The position numbers were made by a program, and so were the translations under genes. A stretch of 40,319 bases of DNA, from contig PHCF01000051.1 in NCBI GenBank assembly GCA_002842145.1, forward strand, positions 1-40,319. Reading direction: 5' to 3'. This DNA is from Betaproteobacteria bacterium HGW-Betaproteobacteria-6. Its GTDB lineage: Bacteria > Pseudomonadota > Gammaproteobacteria > Burkholderiales > Rhodocyclaceae. The notes under the pieces are model-generated. The model did no database searches, was not told the DNA's origin, and saw nothing but the letters and a program-made list of their open reading frames with translations. The stretch's first letter is position 1, and the number at the start of each line of letters is the position of its first letter. Of the stretch, positions 17,115-25,207 are shown in pieces.

Positions 17115-17893
17115 GAGCCGATCAATCCAGAGGTCGGCGACGACGGGTCGGCCGAATAGTATTTGCGGGCCATGCGGCCGGCCAGGTAAGCCTCGCGGCC
17201 GGCTTCGACCCCCTTCTTCATGGCGCTGGCCATGAGCACGGGGTCTTTGGCGTGGGCGATGGCGGTGTTCATCAAAACGCCGTCACAGCCAAGTTCCATG
17301 GCAATCGCGGCATCAGACGCCGTGCCGACGCCGGCATCGACGATGACCGGGACCTTGGCGTTATCGATGATCAGGCGCAGGTTCCAGGGATTGACGATAC
17401 CCATGCCGGAGCCGATCAGCGAAGCCAGCGGCATGACCGCGACGCAGCCGATTTCTTCGAGCATCTTGGCCTGGATCGGGTCGTCAGAGCAGTAGACCAT
17501 GACGTGAAAGCCATCCTTGACCAGCGTTTCGGCGGCTTTCAGGGTTTCCGGCATGTTCGGGAAGAGGTTGGTCGGGTCGCCAAGAACTTCGAGCTTGCAC
17601 AACGGATGGCCGTCGAGCAGTTCGCGCGCCAGACGCAGGGTGCGTACGGCATCGTCAGCCGTGTAGCAGCCGGCCGTATTGGGCAGGATGGTGAATTGCG
17701 CGGGCGGCAGGACGTCAAGCAAATTGGGCTGGCTCGGATCCTGGCCGATGTTCATGCGGCGGATCGCCACGGTGACGATCTCCGCCCCCGAGGTGTCGAT
17801 GGCCGCCCGCGTTTCAGCGAAATCTTTGTACTTGCCGGTGCCGACCAGCAAACGGGAACGGTACGCCTTGCCGGCGATGGTCAGTTGATGCAT
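17111..17893 (-). CDS. thiG: Thiazole synthase
   Basis: TIM-barrel enzyme that forms the thiazole ring of thiamine from deoxyxylulose phosphate, dehydroglycine and ThiS thiocarboxylate (260 aa). Seen: [66 protein letters not shown] and [33 protein letters not shown]. It starts 12 bases after thiS. thiO and thiH are not in the window. Confidence 0.96.
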   Translation of the reverse strand: MHQLTIAGKAYRSRLLVGTGKYKDFAETRAAIDTSGAEIVTVAIRRMNIGQDPSQPNLLDVLPPAQFTILPNTAGCYTADDAVRTLRLARELLDGHPLCKLEVLGDPTNLFPNMPETLKAAETLVKDGFHVMVYCSDDPIQAKMLEEIGCVAVMPLASLIGSGMGIVNPWNLRLIIDNAKVPVIVDAGVGTASDAAIAMELGCDGVLMNTAIAHAKDPVLMASAMKKGVEAGREAYLAGRMARKYYSADPSSPTSGLIGS

Positions 17894-17905
17894 GGAGTAG
17901 GCTCC

Positions 17906-18109
17906 TTAACCGCCGCCGACGGCGACGACAATTTCAAGTTGGTCGCCCGAGACCAGCGGCGTCGTCGCGTGCTGGCCTTTCGGGACAATTTCGCCGTTGC
18001 GTTCAACGGCGATACGCTTGCCGACGTAGCCAAGCAGTTCGATCAGCCCGGCTACGGTCAGCGCGTCGGCGAACTGCCGAGGTTCGCCGTTGATAGTGAG
18101 ATTCAGCAT
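17906..18109 (-). CDS. thiS: Sulfur carrier protein ThiS
   Basis: Ubiquitin-like sulfur carrier (67 aa) that delivers sulfur to ThiG. It begins MLNLTINGEPRQFADALTVAGLIELLG, contains IAVERNGEIVPKGQH, and ends VVAVGGG with the C-terminal glycines that become the thiocarboxylate. First gene of thiS-thiG-trmB. A hairpin CCGCTA-TTT-TAGCGG (18111-18125) sits one base before the ATG. I found no TPP riboswitch motif in the 60-base gap upstream. Confidence 0.95.
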   Translation of the reverse strand: MLNLTINGEPRQFADALTVAGLIELLGYVGKRIAVERNGEIVPKGQHATTPLVSGDQLEIVVAVGGG

Positions 18110-18170
18110 CCCGCTATTTTAGCGGCTAACGCGGATGCGTGGCTGCTCCGTCGGCCTTCTGCAGCAGCGC

Positions 18171-19022
18171 TTACTTGACGGCCCTGATGTCCGCGGTGGC
18201 CCCCAGCCCCAGCGTGTAGCCGAGCGACACATGGTGGAAACGGTGGACCGTCTTGTCGGCATGAATCGCCACGCCGAACGGAATGACCTGGCCTTCCGCC
18301 AGGGCCAGATCGCCTTCGCCGCCACTCAGCTTGCGGGTAAAGGTGACGGTATAGGTGCCGCCCTTGTTGACCCGCGCCTCGGCGACATGACCGTCGACCT
18401 GGGTGGCGCCGCTGCCGCCTTCACCACTCTTCCACTGGAAGTAGTCGTAATAATTGCCATCGGCCAGACTGGCATTGGCAACGTATTTTTTCTTTTTCGG
18501 GTCGGCCCCCGGCATTGAGCGGACATCGCTGTGGCAGGTCGCCCAGCAGCCGATCTGGGCTGCCTTCGCCACTTTTGGCCCGGCCAGCATGATCGCCACC
18601 TTGACCTCGTATATCGGCGCCTTGTCCTCCTTGTCCGCCTTGGCGGCAGCATCGCCCGGCGCTTTCAAGGTCAGGCGAACGTAGAGGTTTTCCTTGTCAT
18701 AAGCGGCCTGAACGCCCACCGGAAAGCTCATCGTTTTGGGCGCCCCGACCGGCTCCAGCTCGGTGCTGCCGAGGCGCTTGAGATCCAGGCTGAGCATGCC
18801 TTTCTCTTCGTGACAACCGGCGCAGCTTTCACCCTTGCTGATGCCGGAACGGCCACTGTGCTCGGCCTTGTTCATCAACCATTCGATCGGTGTCACGCCC
18901 GGGAAAAACACATGTACTTCCCGCTTCGGTATCTTGTCCCAGTCCGGGGCTGCATAGGCAGGCAATGCGCCGGTAACGAAGACCACGCCGAGCGTGACGA
19001 GCGATGCGTTCAACTTTCTCAT
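18171..19022 (-). CDS. Exported haem protein with ethylbenzene-dehydrogenase-like domain; CXXCH plus CX3CH motifs
   Basis: A 283-aa exported protein with signal peptide MRKLNASLVTLGVVFVTGALPAYA. Near residue 67 it has CAGCH, a standard haem c site. Further on, GCWATCHSDVRSMPG gives C-X3-CH, one residue longer than usual. The middle and C-terminal part (VQAAYDKENLYVRLTLKAPG, YYDYFQWKSGEGG, TVTFTRKLSGGEGDLALAEGQVIPFGVAIHADKTVHRFHHVSLGYTLGL) resembles the haem-binding ethylbenzene dehydrogenase gamma/DMSO-reductase-type fold. Likely periplasmic electron carrier. Substrate and partner are unknown, and no dehydrogenase subunits are nearby. It stands apart, with 90 bases to the SDR gene upstream. 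Confidence 0.8.
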   Translation of the reverse strand: MRKLNASLVTLGVVFVTGALPAYAAPDWDKIPKREVHVFFPGVTPIEWLMNKAEHSGRSGISKGESCAGCHEEKGMLSLDLKRLGSTELEPVGAPKTMSFPVGVQAAYDKENLYVRLTLKAPGDAAAKADKEDKAPIYEVKVAIMLAGPKVAKAAQIGCWATCHSDVRSMPGADPKKKKYVANASLADGNYYDYFQWKSGEGGSGATQVDGHVAEARVNKGGTYTVTFTRKLSGGEGDLALAEGQVIPFGVAIHADKTVHRFHHVSLGYTLGLGATADIRAVK

Positions 19023-19112
19023 GGATTACTCGTCTCCGATATCCAGCAAGCGACCGATCTGCGGGTTGCATTCCTTGGGATATTACTCCCATGGAAAACA
19101 ACCGGAGCGTGC

Positions 19113-19880
19113 TTACAACAAGCCGCGTGGCTTTCTCGGCGCGCTGGCAAACAGACGGTCGTACAGCCAGTTGGGCAAGGCCCGGAGAAGCTTGGCAACC
19201 AGACCCATCGGCCAGGGAATGACGGTGTAACTCGTGCCGCGTGCGATGGCTGCGGCGAAACGTCTTGCCGCCTCGTCGACCGGCAGCAGGAAGGGCATTT
19301 TGTAGGGATTGACTGCCGTCATCGGTGTTTCGATATAGCCCGGGGCAATGGTCACGACCTGGATGCCATAAGGCCGCATTTCCAGGCGCAGGCTTTCGAG
19401 ATAGGTGATCGCTGCGGCCTTAGAGGCCGAATAGGCCTCGGCTCCCGGCAGGCCGCGTATACCGGCGACGGACGCGATGCCAACCAGCCTTTTCTCCCCG
19501 CCGGCCGCTTTCATCGCCGGGATGAACGGCGCGAAGGTCGCTGCCAGGCCGAAAACGTTGGTGTCCATGACCCGCCGAAAGATGTCGAGGTCTTCTTCGA
19601 ACTCGGTCAGCGTGCCCGCCGACACGCCGGCGTTGGCGATGATGATATCCGGCGCACCGAAGCGTGCGATGAAATCGGTGGCGGCGGCGTGGAGGGCCGG
19701 AGCGTCGGTCACATCGAGCGCGTAACAGGCGTGCCCACCGCCCAGACGCTGGTTCAGCGCCTCAAGAAACTCGGCCCGGCGCGCCACCAGGCCAAGCGTC
19801 GCGCCCTGTGCCGCGTAGTAAACGGCAAGCGCCTCGCCGATTCCCGACGAGGCGCCCGTGATGAAGACCTTCCGAGACAA
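19113..19880 (-). CDS. Short-chain dehydrogenase/reductase
   Basis: NAD(P)-dependent Rossmann-fold SDR of 255 aa. Seen: the cofactor motif KVFITGASSGIGEALAVYYA, IIANAGVS, the catalytic Ser in LVGIASVAGIRG and the YxxxK motif in AYSASKAAAITYLESLR, then IAPGYIETPM. The substrate cannot be read from sequence. It starts one base after the dsbA stop and is the last gene of argS-SPOR-dsbA-SDR, an arrangement familiar from betaproteobacteria. Confidence 0.93.
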   Translation of the reverse strand: MSRKVFITGASSGIGEALAVYYAAQGATLGLVARRAEFLEALNQRLGGGHACYALDVTDAPALHAAATDFIARFGAPDIIIANAGVSAGTLTEFEEDLDIFRRVMDTNVFGLAATFAPFIPAMKAAGGEKRLVGIASVAGIRGLPGAEAYSASKAAAITYLESLRLEMRPYGIQVVTIAPGYIETPMTAVNPYKMPFLLPVDEAARRFAAAIARGTSYTVIPWPMGLVAKLLRALPNWLYDRLFASAPRKPRGLL

Positions 19881-20519
19881 TTATTTCTTGCCGGATTTCT
19901 CGCTGCGTGCCTTGGCAATCAGCTTGTCGGCGACGGCCAGCTTCTCGTTGAAGCCCATGTCGCCGATCAGGTACTTGCCTTCGACGCCCAGTGCCGGCAC
20001 GCCTTGGATCCGGTAGGCCTGCGCCAGCTGATCGCCACGCTTGACCTTGCTCATGACCCCGAAGGAATTGAAGGTTTCGCCAAACTTCTTCGCATCGACG
20101 CCCTTCTTGACGACCCATTCGGTGAGCGTTCTTTCATCGAACAGATTGACGCGCTCACCATGAATCGCACGGAAAACGTCAGCCTCGAGACGATGCAGGT
20201 CGCCGGTGATTTCCAGGGTGTAATAAAGCTTGGCGATGTTGGCCCAGGCGGCGCGGCCGAAGGTGATCGGCACCTTCCTGACGACCACGTCGGCCGGCTG
20301 CTTGGCGGCCCAGGCCGTGAGCAGCGGGTTGAAGTCGGCGCAGTGCGGGCAGCCGTAGCTGAAAAACTCGAGTACCTCGATCTTGGCCGGATTCTCAGTC
20401 GGCTGGGCCGGACTGACCGGCGTGAATGCGGCGCCCTGTGCAAAAGACGGCGTTGCTACGGTCAACCCGAAAAAAAGGGCAAAAACGGAACCGACGAAAC
20501 TACGACGTGCATCCTTCAT
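19881..20519 (-). CDS. dsbA: Thiol:disulfide interchange protein DsbA; signal peptide encoded by a dispersed repeat
   Basis: Periplasmic oxidase that introduces disulfides into exported proteins, 212 aa. The thioredoxin-fold active site is FFSYGCPHCADF (CPHC) and the cis-Pro loop is RIQGVPALGV. The N-terminus MKDARRSFVGSVFALFFGLT continues VATPSFA before the mature QGAAFTPV. The stretch SVFALFFGLTV, the hydrophobic core of the signal, is encoded by a dispersed-repeat copy and is identical to that of the DUF4197 protein at 38457-39146. It follows the SPOR protein by 9 bases and is followed directly by the SDR gene. Confidence 0.95.
   Translation of the reverse strand: MKDARRSFVGSVFALFFGLTVATPSFAQGAAFTPVSPAQPTENPAKIEVLEFFSYGCPHCADFNPLLTAWAAKQPADVVVRKVPITFGRAAWANIAKLYYTLEITGDLHRLEADVFRAIHGERVNLFDERTLTEWVVKKGVDAKKFGETFNSFGVMSKVKRGDQLAQAYRIQGVPALGVEGKYLIGDMGFNEKLAVADKLIAKARSEKSGKK
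20452..20492 (-). repeat. Dispersed CGGTTGACCG repeat, copy 5 (DsbA signal peptide)
   Basis: On the minus strand: CCGTTTTTGCCC, a T-run, TTTCGGGTTGACCGTAGCAA. It shares about 31 consecutive bases with the copy at 39094-39127, the best match between any two copies. Read in this frame it encodes VFALFFGLTVA. Confidence 0.75.
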
Positions 20520-20528
20520 TCGTTACTC

Positions 20529-21125
20529 CTATTTGGCTAGTTGAGCTTCAACACCCGATTTGGCAAGCTCGGCACGAACTTTGTTCAATTCATCGATCTT
20601 CATGTAGGGACCGACGCGGACTCGATAGAGTGTCCGGTCCTGGATCATCACCTGCTGGACAACCGCCTCAATACCCATAAACGCCAGCTTGGCCTTTTGG
20701 TTGTCGGCGTCCTGCGCCGTGCTGAATGAACCGGCCTGCAGGAAGAGCGGGGTCTTCGATTCCTTCGACTCGCTCTTCTCCCCTTTCTTCGGCTCATCTT
20801 TCCGGGCCTCGGGCCTGGGCGCCTTGTCGGGCACGGCGTCGGCCTTGCCGGGCAGGATGTCGTAGAACTGGAAACGCTTTTCGGGAATCGGATCACCCGG
20901 CTTGCCGGGCAAGGCCAGCGGCTGGCTCGGCTGGCCATTCTTGCCATTGGCGGCGGGCGGCTGCACCCGCTCGACGAAAGGCAGCGGCGACTTGTTGATG
21001 TACCAGACGACACCGGCCGCCAGGGCGACACCGATGACCAGGCCGATGAACATGCCGATCAGCGTACCGCCGGCGGCTTTCTTTTTTGCCGGCTGGTTTC
21101 TGCGGGGCTTCATATCGCGACTCAT
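20529..21125 (-). CDS. SPOR-domain membrane protein (FtsN-like)
   Basis: Bitopic inner-membrane protein of 198 aa. The N-terminal tail is basic (MSRDMKPRRNQPAKKKAAGG) and followed by one membrane segment, TLIGMFIGLVIGVALAAGVV. A long Pro/Lys/Glu-rich linker precedes a C-terminal SPOR domain (LFLQAGSFSTAQDADNQKAKL ... RVRVGPYMKIDELNKVRAELAKSGVEAQL). SPOR domains bind denuded septal peptidoglycan, so a role in division is likely. AAGGAA lies before the ATG. Between argS and dsbA. Confidence 0.92.
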   Translation of the reverse strand: MSRDMKPRRNQPAKKKAAGGTLIGMFIGLVIGVALAAGVVWYINKSPLPFVERVQPPAANGKNGQPSQPLALPGKPGDPIPEKRFQFYDILPGKADAVPDKAPRPEARKDEPKKGEKSESKESKTPLFLQAGSFSTAQDADNQKAKLAFMGIEAVVQQVMIQDRTLYRVRVGPYMKIDELNKVRAELAKSGVEAQLAK

Positions 21126-21134
21126 GGCAGTTCC

Positions 21135-22910
21135 TTACATGGATTCCGGACAGCTGACGCCGAGAATGGTCAGGCCGTTGCGGATCGTCTGGCGCACGGC
21201 AACCGCCAGGGCGACGCGGGCATCGCGCAAGGCGGCATCGTCGACCAGCATGCGCTCGGCGTTATACCAGCCATGGAATTCACCAGCCAGATCCTTGAGG
21301 TAGAAGGCGATCAGGTGTGGCGCCAGTTCGCGCGCGGCGTTATCGATGAGGTCGCGGAACTCGGTCAGCTTGCTGGCAATGGTCAGCTCGCGCGCATTGC
21401 TCAGCAAGGCCAGATCGGCATCGGCCAGCACCGCCAAATCACCACCGGTCGCACCGGCCCACTGGCCGACCACGGAACAGATGCGGGCGTGGGCGTACTG
21501 GATGTAATAGACCGGATTCTCGTTGGTCTGGCTCTTCGCCAGATCGAGGTCGAAATCGAGATGCTGGTCAGACTTGCGCAGGGCGTAGAAGAAGCGGCAC
21601 GCGTCGTTGCCGACTTCGCCACGCAGTTCGCGCAGGGTGACGAACTCGCCTGAGCGCGTCGACATCGAGGCCTTCTGGCCGTTGCGGTAGAGCACGGCAA
21701 ACTGGACCAGCGCCACCTGCAGTTTTTTGGCATCCAGCCCGAGCGCGGTAATGGCGCCGTTCACACGGGCGATGTAGCCGTGGTGATCGGCACCCCAGAT
21801 ATTGATGACCTTGTCGAAACCACGCTCGAACTTGTTGAGGTGGTAAGCGATGTCGGAAGCGAAATAGGTGTAGAGGCCATTCTCGCGCTGGACGACGCGA
21901 TCCTTCTCGTCGCCAAAGGCGGTCGACTTGAACCAGCGGGCACCGTTCTGAACGTACAGGTGGCCATTCTTTTCAAGCAGATCAACGCAACGGGCAACCA
22001 GCTCGGTATCGAACAACGCCTTTTCCGAGAACCAGACGTCGAAATGAACGCCGAACTGCTCCAGATCATCGCGGCAATCGGCCAGTTGTTCGGACAGCGC
22101 GTGCTGATGAACGTAGGCCCAGTCCGGGCCAAGCAGTTCCTTGGCGCGGGCGATCAGCGCATCGAGCTGCTGCTCGCGTTGCTGCTTGGCTTCGTCGTCG
22201 CTCCGCTCGGCCGCCGGAAAACCCGGGGTACCGGCCAGCACGGCAGCGGCGGGACGGACATATTTGTCGCCATGGGCATGCTTGAGCTGCTCCGCCATCT
22301 CCCGCACATACCCCCCTTGGTAACCATTGGGAGGGAAAGGCAGGTCAACGCCATGCAGATCGAGGTAACGCAGCCAGGTCGACACAGCCAGAATATCCAT
22401 CTGCCGCCCGGCGTCATTGACGTAATACTCGCGCGTCACATCCCAGCCGGCGAAAGTCAGCAGATTGGACAGCGAGGCGCCGTAGGCTGCACCGCGACCG
22501 TGGCCGACGTGCAAAGGCCCGGTCGGGTTGGCCGAAACGAACTCGACTTGTACCTTCTGCCAGCCGCCGAGTGTCGATCGACCGAAATTTTCACCCTCGG
22601 CCAGCACAGCCTTGACGACGCCGGTCTTGGCCCCGGCCTCGAGCTTGAAATTGATGAAGCCGGCCCCGGCCACTTCAGCCTGGGTAACCAGCGTCGACAC
22701 CGGCAATTCGTTCACCAGTTGCTGTGCAATTTCGCGCGGATTCTTCTTGAGTGCCTTGGCCAACTGCATGGCCAGGTTGGTCGCGAAGTCGCCGTGCGAT
22801 GGATCGCGCGGGCGCTCGAGTTGAATGGGGGTATCGGTTGCGCTCGGCGCAACGCTGGCGAGCGCCTGCTGCAGAAGGGCAGTAAGCTGGTTTTTGACGT
22901 CTAGGGACAT
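21135..22910 (-). CDS. argS: Arginyl-tRNA synthetase
   Basis: Class I synthetase charging tRNA-Arg, 591 aa from ATG 22910 (MSLDVKNQLTALL). Seen: the N-terminal Arg-S domain with PRDPSHGDFATNLAMQLAKAL, the HIGH-like motif NPTGPLHVGHGRGAAYG, YVNDAGRQMD, the KMSKS-region equivalent KASMSTRSGEFVTL and the C-terminal anticodon domain. The frame can extend five codons upstream to TTG 22925, which is less likely. First gene of argS-SPOR-dsbA-SDR. Confidence 0.96.
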   Translation of the reverse strand: MSLDVKNQLTALLQQALASVAPSATDTPIQLERPRDPSHGDFATNLAMQLAKALKKNPREIAQQLVNELPVSTLVTQAEVAGAGFINFKLEAGAKTGVVKAVLAEGENFGRSTLGGWQKVQVEFVSANPTGPLHVGHGRGAAYGASLSNLLTFAGWDVTREYYVNDAGRQMDILAVSTWLRYLDLHGVDLPFPPNGYQGGYVREMAEQLKHAHGDKYVRPAAAVLAGTPGFPAAERSDDEAKQQREQQLDALIARAKELLGPDWAYVHQHALSEQLADCRDDLEQFGVHFDVWFSEKALFDTELVARCVDLLEKNGHLYVQNGARWFKSTAFGDEKDRVVQRENGLYTYFASDIAYHLNKFERGFDKVINIWGADHHGYIARVNGAITALGLDAKKLQVALVQFAVLYRNGQKASMSTRSGEFVTLRELRGEVGNDACRFFYALRKSDQHLDFDLDLAKSQTNENPVYYIQYAHARICSVVGQWAGATGGDLAVLADADLALLSNARELTIASKLTEFRDLIDNAARELAPHLIAFYLKDLAGEFHGWYNAERMLVDDAALRDARVALAVAVRQTIRNGLTILGVSCPESM

Positions 22911-22958
22911 TGATTCGTGGGGCAAAATTGCAAAACGTCGATTATACGCTGCCGCTGC

Positions 22959-23468
22959 CTACTTATTGACCGGCGCAACAATCGCCGACCACGCCGCGAG
23001 CTTGTCGGCGTAACGGCTTGCCGCATGGGCCGGACTGGTTGACGGCAGGCGGATCAATTCCGGCGTTTCACCCGACAACCCGGGCAGGACATGGCGGCGA
23101 AAAGTCGCCTGGGCCGCCGCGCCATTGAAGAAAACCCGACCGATCCCACGGTGAACGGCAAAAAAGGCCGAAAAATCATTGACGCAAACCGAGGCCCTGA
23201 CGATGGCCGAATCCAGACTACCCGGGCGCTCGCCTGCCGCGATCACATCCCAAAGCGCGATGCCGGCGGCCTGCAGCTTTTCCAGGCGCTGCCCGTAAGG
23301 CAGCTCCGGCCCGGCACCGACCAGATCGCCCATGATGCGCCAGAAAACATTCTGCCGATTGGCGTAATACGCCTGCGCAGCAAGCGACGCCTTACCCGGC
23401 AGACTGCCCAGGACAAGCACCCGAGCCGACCGATCGGCAACCGGCGGAAAGCCGTGACTCAGGGACAT
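22959..23468 (-). CDS. DNA-deoxyinosine (hypoxanthine) glycosylase, UDG superfamily
   Basis: A 169-aa uracil-DNA-glycosylase-fold protein that would remove deaminated bases from DNA. Seen: RVLVLGSLPGKASLAAQAYYANRQNVFWRIMGDLVG, the catalytic-loop region of the hypoxanthine-glycosylase group, then ALWDVIAAGERPGSLDSAI, VNDFSAFFA, RVFFNGAAAQATFRRHVLPG and LPSTSPAHAA. Substrate preference for hypoxanthine is known for the family but not shown here. It stands 48 bases after argS divergently in function, same strand, and 10 bases before the diguanylate cyclase end. Confidence 0.87.
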   Translation of the reverse strand: MSLSHGFPPVADRSARVLVLGSLPGKASLAAQAYYANRQNVFWRIMGDLVGAGPELPYGQRLEKLQAAGIALWDVIAAGERPGSLDSAIVRASVCVNDFSAFFAVHRGIGRVFFNGAAAQATFRRHVLPGLSGETPELIRLPSTSPAHAASRYADKLAAWSAIVAPVNK

Positions 23469-23478
23469 CGAAAGGAGA

Positions 23479-24999
23479 TCAGTCGCCCATCACGCGGTTC
23501 TTGCCCGCGCGCTTGGCCAGATACATGGCCTGGTCGGCTCGCCGGATAGCCTCGGTGCCCGACTCGTCGGGAGCCAGTTGGGCAACACCCGCGCTGAAGG
23601 TAATGAGGACTTTCTCTTTGCCGGCCATGTAGATGGCCTTGGTCAACTCGCGCTGCAGGCGAGTCATCGCCTCAATACCCTGATCAAGCGTCGTATCGGG
23701 CATGAGCACGACGAACTCTTCGCCGCCGTAACGGGCCAGCGTGTCGGATGGGCGCATATTGCGCCGGGCCACGTCGGCCAGATGGACAAGGGCGCGATCG
23801 CCGGCCTCATGGCCAAAGCTGTCGTTCAGTTTCTTGAAATTATCGATGTCGAGCAGACTGAGAGAGAGCGGCGTTTCCCTGCGCCGCACGCTCGACACCT
23901 CACGCTCCAGCGCCTCGTCCAGCCCCTTGCGGTTGAGCGCATCAGTCAGCGGATCGTGGCGGGCCAGGGCACTGGCGTTATCCAGTTCCTGGTGCAGATG
24001 CATGAGTTCGCTCTCGGTGACCAACACTTTTGCCTGCAGACTCTTCAGCTGCTCGCGCGAGCACGCCGTTTCCTCGGCCATGGCATGCGTTGCCAGGATC
24101 ACATCGTCGAGCAGCGGTTTGAGGTCTTCCAGCCTGGAAACCTGCTCAATCTGACGGGCGCTTTCCTCTATATGCATTTCAAACGCGGTACTCGACTGAT
24201 TCATCGTTCCCAGACGTTCGACAAACTCGGCCAGCATCACGCGCATTTCCTCCTGCGCCTCGACAGCGCGCGACTTGGCGCGCCCCTGCTTCTCCATGAC
24301 ATCGCGTAGCCGCCGCTCCATCTCATCGAGATGACGCAAGGTCAGGGGCGGTGCCACACTGGCCAGCAGGCCATCGATCTGGCCCTTGAGCCAGCTGTCG
24401 TCGGAGCTCAATTCACCAATGTTCTGAATGATCAGATGCAACAGCTTGAGCAACAGGCTCTTGATTTCAAGCTGCTCTTCCGCCGCGAATGCGGCCTGAT
24501 GGGTCAGACTGCCCAGGAGACCCTGAACGAAGGCGACCTCAACCATCGGCTGCTTGAGCGCCTCGACCAGTTCGCGGGCCACACCGACAATCCGCGAATC
24601 GTCGTCACCGAGCGCAGGCAGCACCGATTCAACGAAACGCGCCAGTTTGCCGGCAAATTCGCCTGGCAGCGCGGCCGGGACGATGGGCATCGCCTCCGCC
24701 AGCGTGCGCGACTCACCGGCCTGGGCATAGGCGCTCAACGACTCCCTGACCCCCTGCCAGCTCCGCTTGGCTATCGCCGCCGAAAGCCGGTCGATCTGCT
24801 TTTCCTGCGCCTCGTTCCGGGCCGGCAGTTCGACCAGCAATTCCCGCAACGGCCCGTCGGGAAACGGTGCCATGTTCGGAATCTCGGCGATTTCGTTATA
24901 GCAGGCCTGGTAATTGGCCGGCGTCGGCGCCAACTGACGCATCGCCAGTCGCTTGAGCGCTTCACGGGCAATTTCGGAGGGGTGTTTCGGTTCGCTCAT
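23479..24999 (-). CDS. Diguanylate cyclase (GGEEF) with intact inhibitory site
   Basis: Makes c-di-GMP from two GTP. I chose ATG 24999 (MSEPKHPSEIAREALKRLAM), giving 506 aa; the open frame upstream runs into the promoter region. The N-terminal 320 residues are helical and charged, with no membrane segment, and probably sense a cytosolic signal or bind a partner. The C-terminal GGDEF domain has DPLTDALNRKGLDEAL and RYGGEEFVVLMPD, so the active site is GGEEF. The product-binding I-site RxxD is present as RPSD five residues before it. A helix rich in Gln/Leu precedes the domain (SLQAKVLVTESELMHLHQELDN). Divergent from ubiB. Confidence 0.93.
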   Translation of the reverse strand: MSEPKHPSEIAREALKRLAMRQLAPTPANYQACYNEIAEIPNMAPFPDGPLRELLVELPARNEAQEKQIDRLSAAIAKRSWQGVRESLSAYAQAGESRTLAEAMPIVPAALPGEFAGKLARFVESVLPALGDDDSRIVGVARELVEALKQPMVEVAFVQGLLGSLTHQAAFAAEEQLEIKSLLLKLLHLIIQNIGELSSDDSWLKGQIDGLLASVAPPLTLRHLDEMERRLRDVMEKQGRAKSRAVEAQEEMRVMLAEFVERLGTMNQSSTAFEMHIEESARQIEQVSRLEDLKPLLDDVILATHAMAEETACSREQLKSLQAKVLVTESELMHLHQELDNASALARHDPLTDALNRKGLDEALEREVSSVRRRETPLSLSLLDIDNFKKLNDSFGHEAGDRALVHLADVARRNMRPSDTLARYGGEEFVVLMPDTTLDQGIEAMTRLQRELTKAIYMAGKEKVLITFSAGVAQLAPDESGTEAIRRADQAMYLAKRAGKNRVMGD

Positions 25000-25207
25000 C
25001 GAGGCTTCAGGTAACTTCGGGTGGCTGGGCACAACACCAACAGGCTTGATGGGCAAGTTTATCCCATTGCCCGAAGCTTCTTGCAAGATTGTTAAGCCCC
25101 AACCCAACAGACTCAAACAGTCGCAAATCACGGGGTGCAAGCGCCGTTGGCGTGTTAACATGCTCGTTTAGCGATTTTGCCCGGCCCGGCCGGCGTTTAC
25201 CGTACAC

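Noticed and set aside
18045..18075. GGCTACGGTCAGCG in thiS resembling the repeat core
   Set aside because: Lacks the homopolymer and GGCC parts and encodes conserved ThiS residues.
18110..18170. TPP riboswitch upstream of thiS
   Set aside because: The gap is only about 60 bases and holds no thi-box motif; only a small hairpin at the start codon.
23156..23195. GGCCGAAAAATCATTGACG in the DNA glycosylase gene resembling the repeat
   Set aside because: Only part of the core is present and the encoded NDFSAFFA fits the enzyme family.
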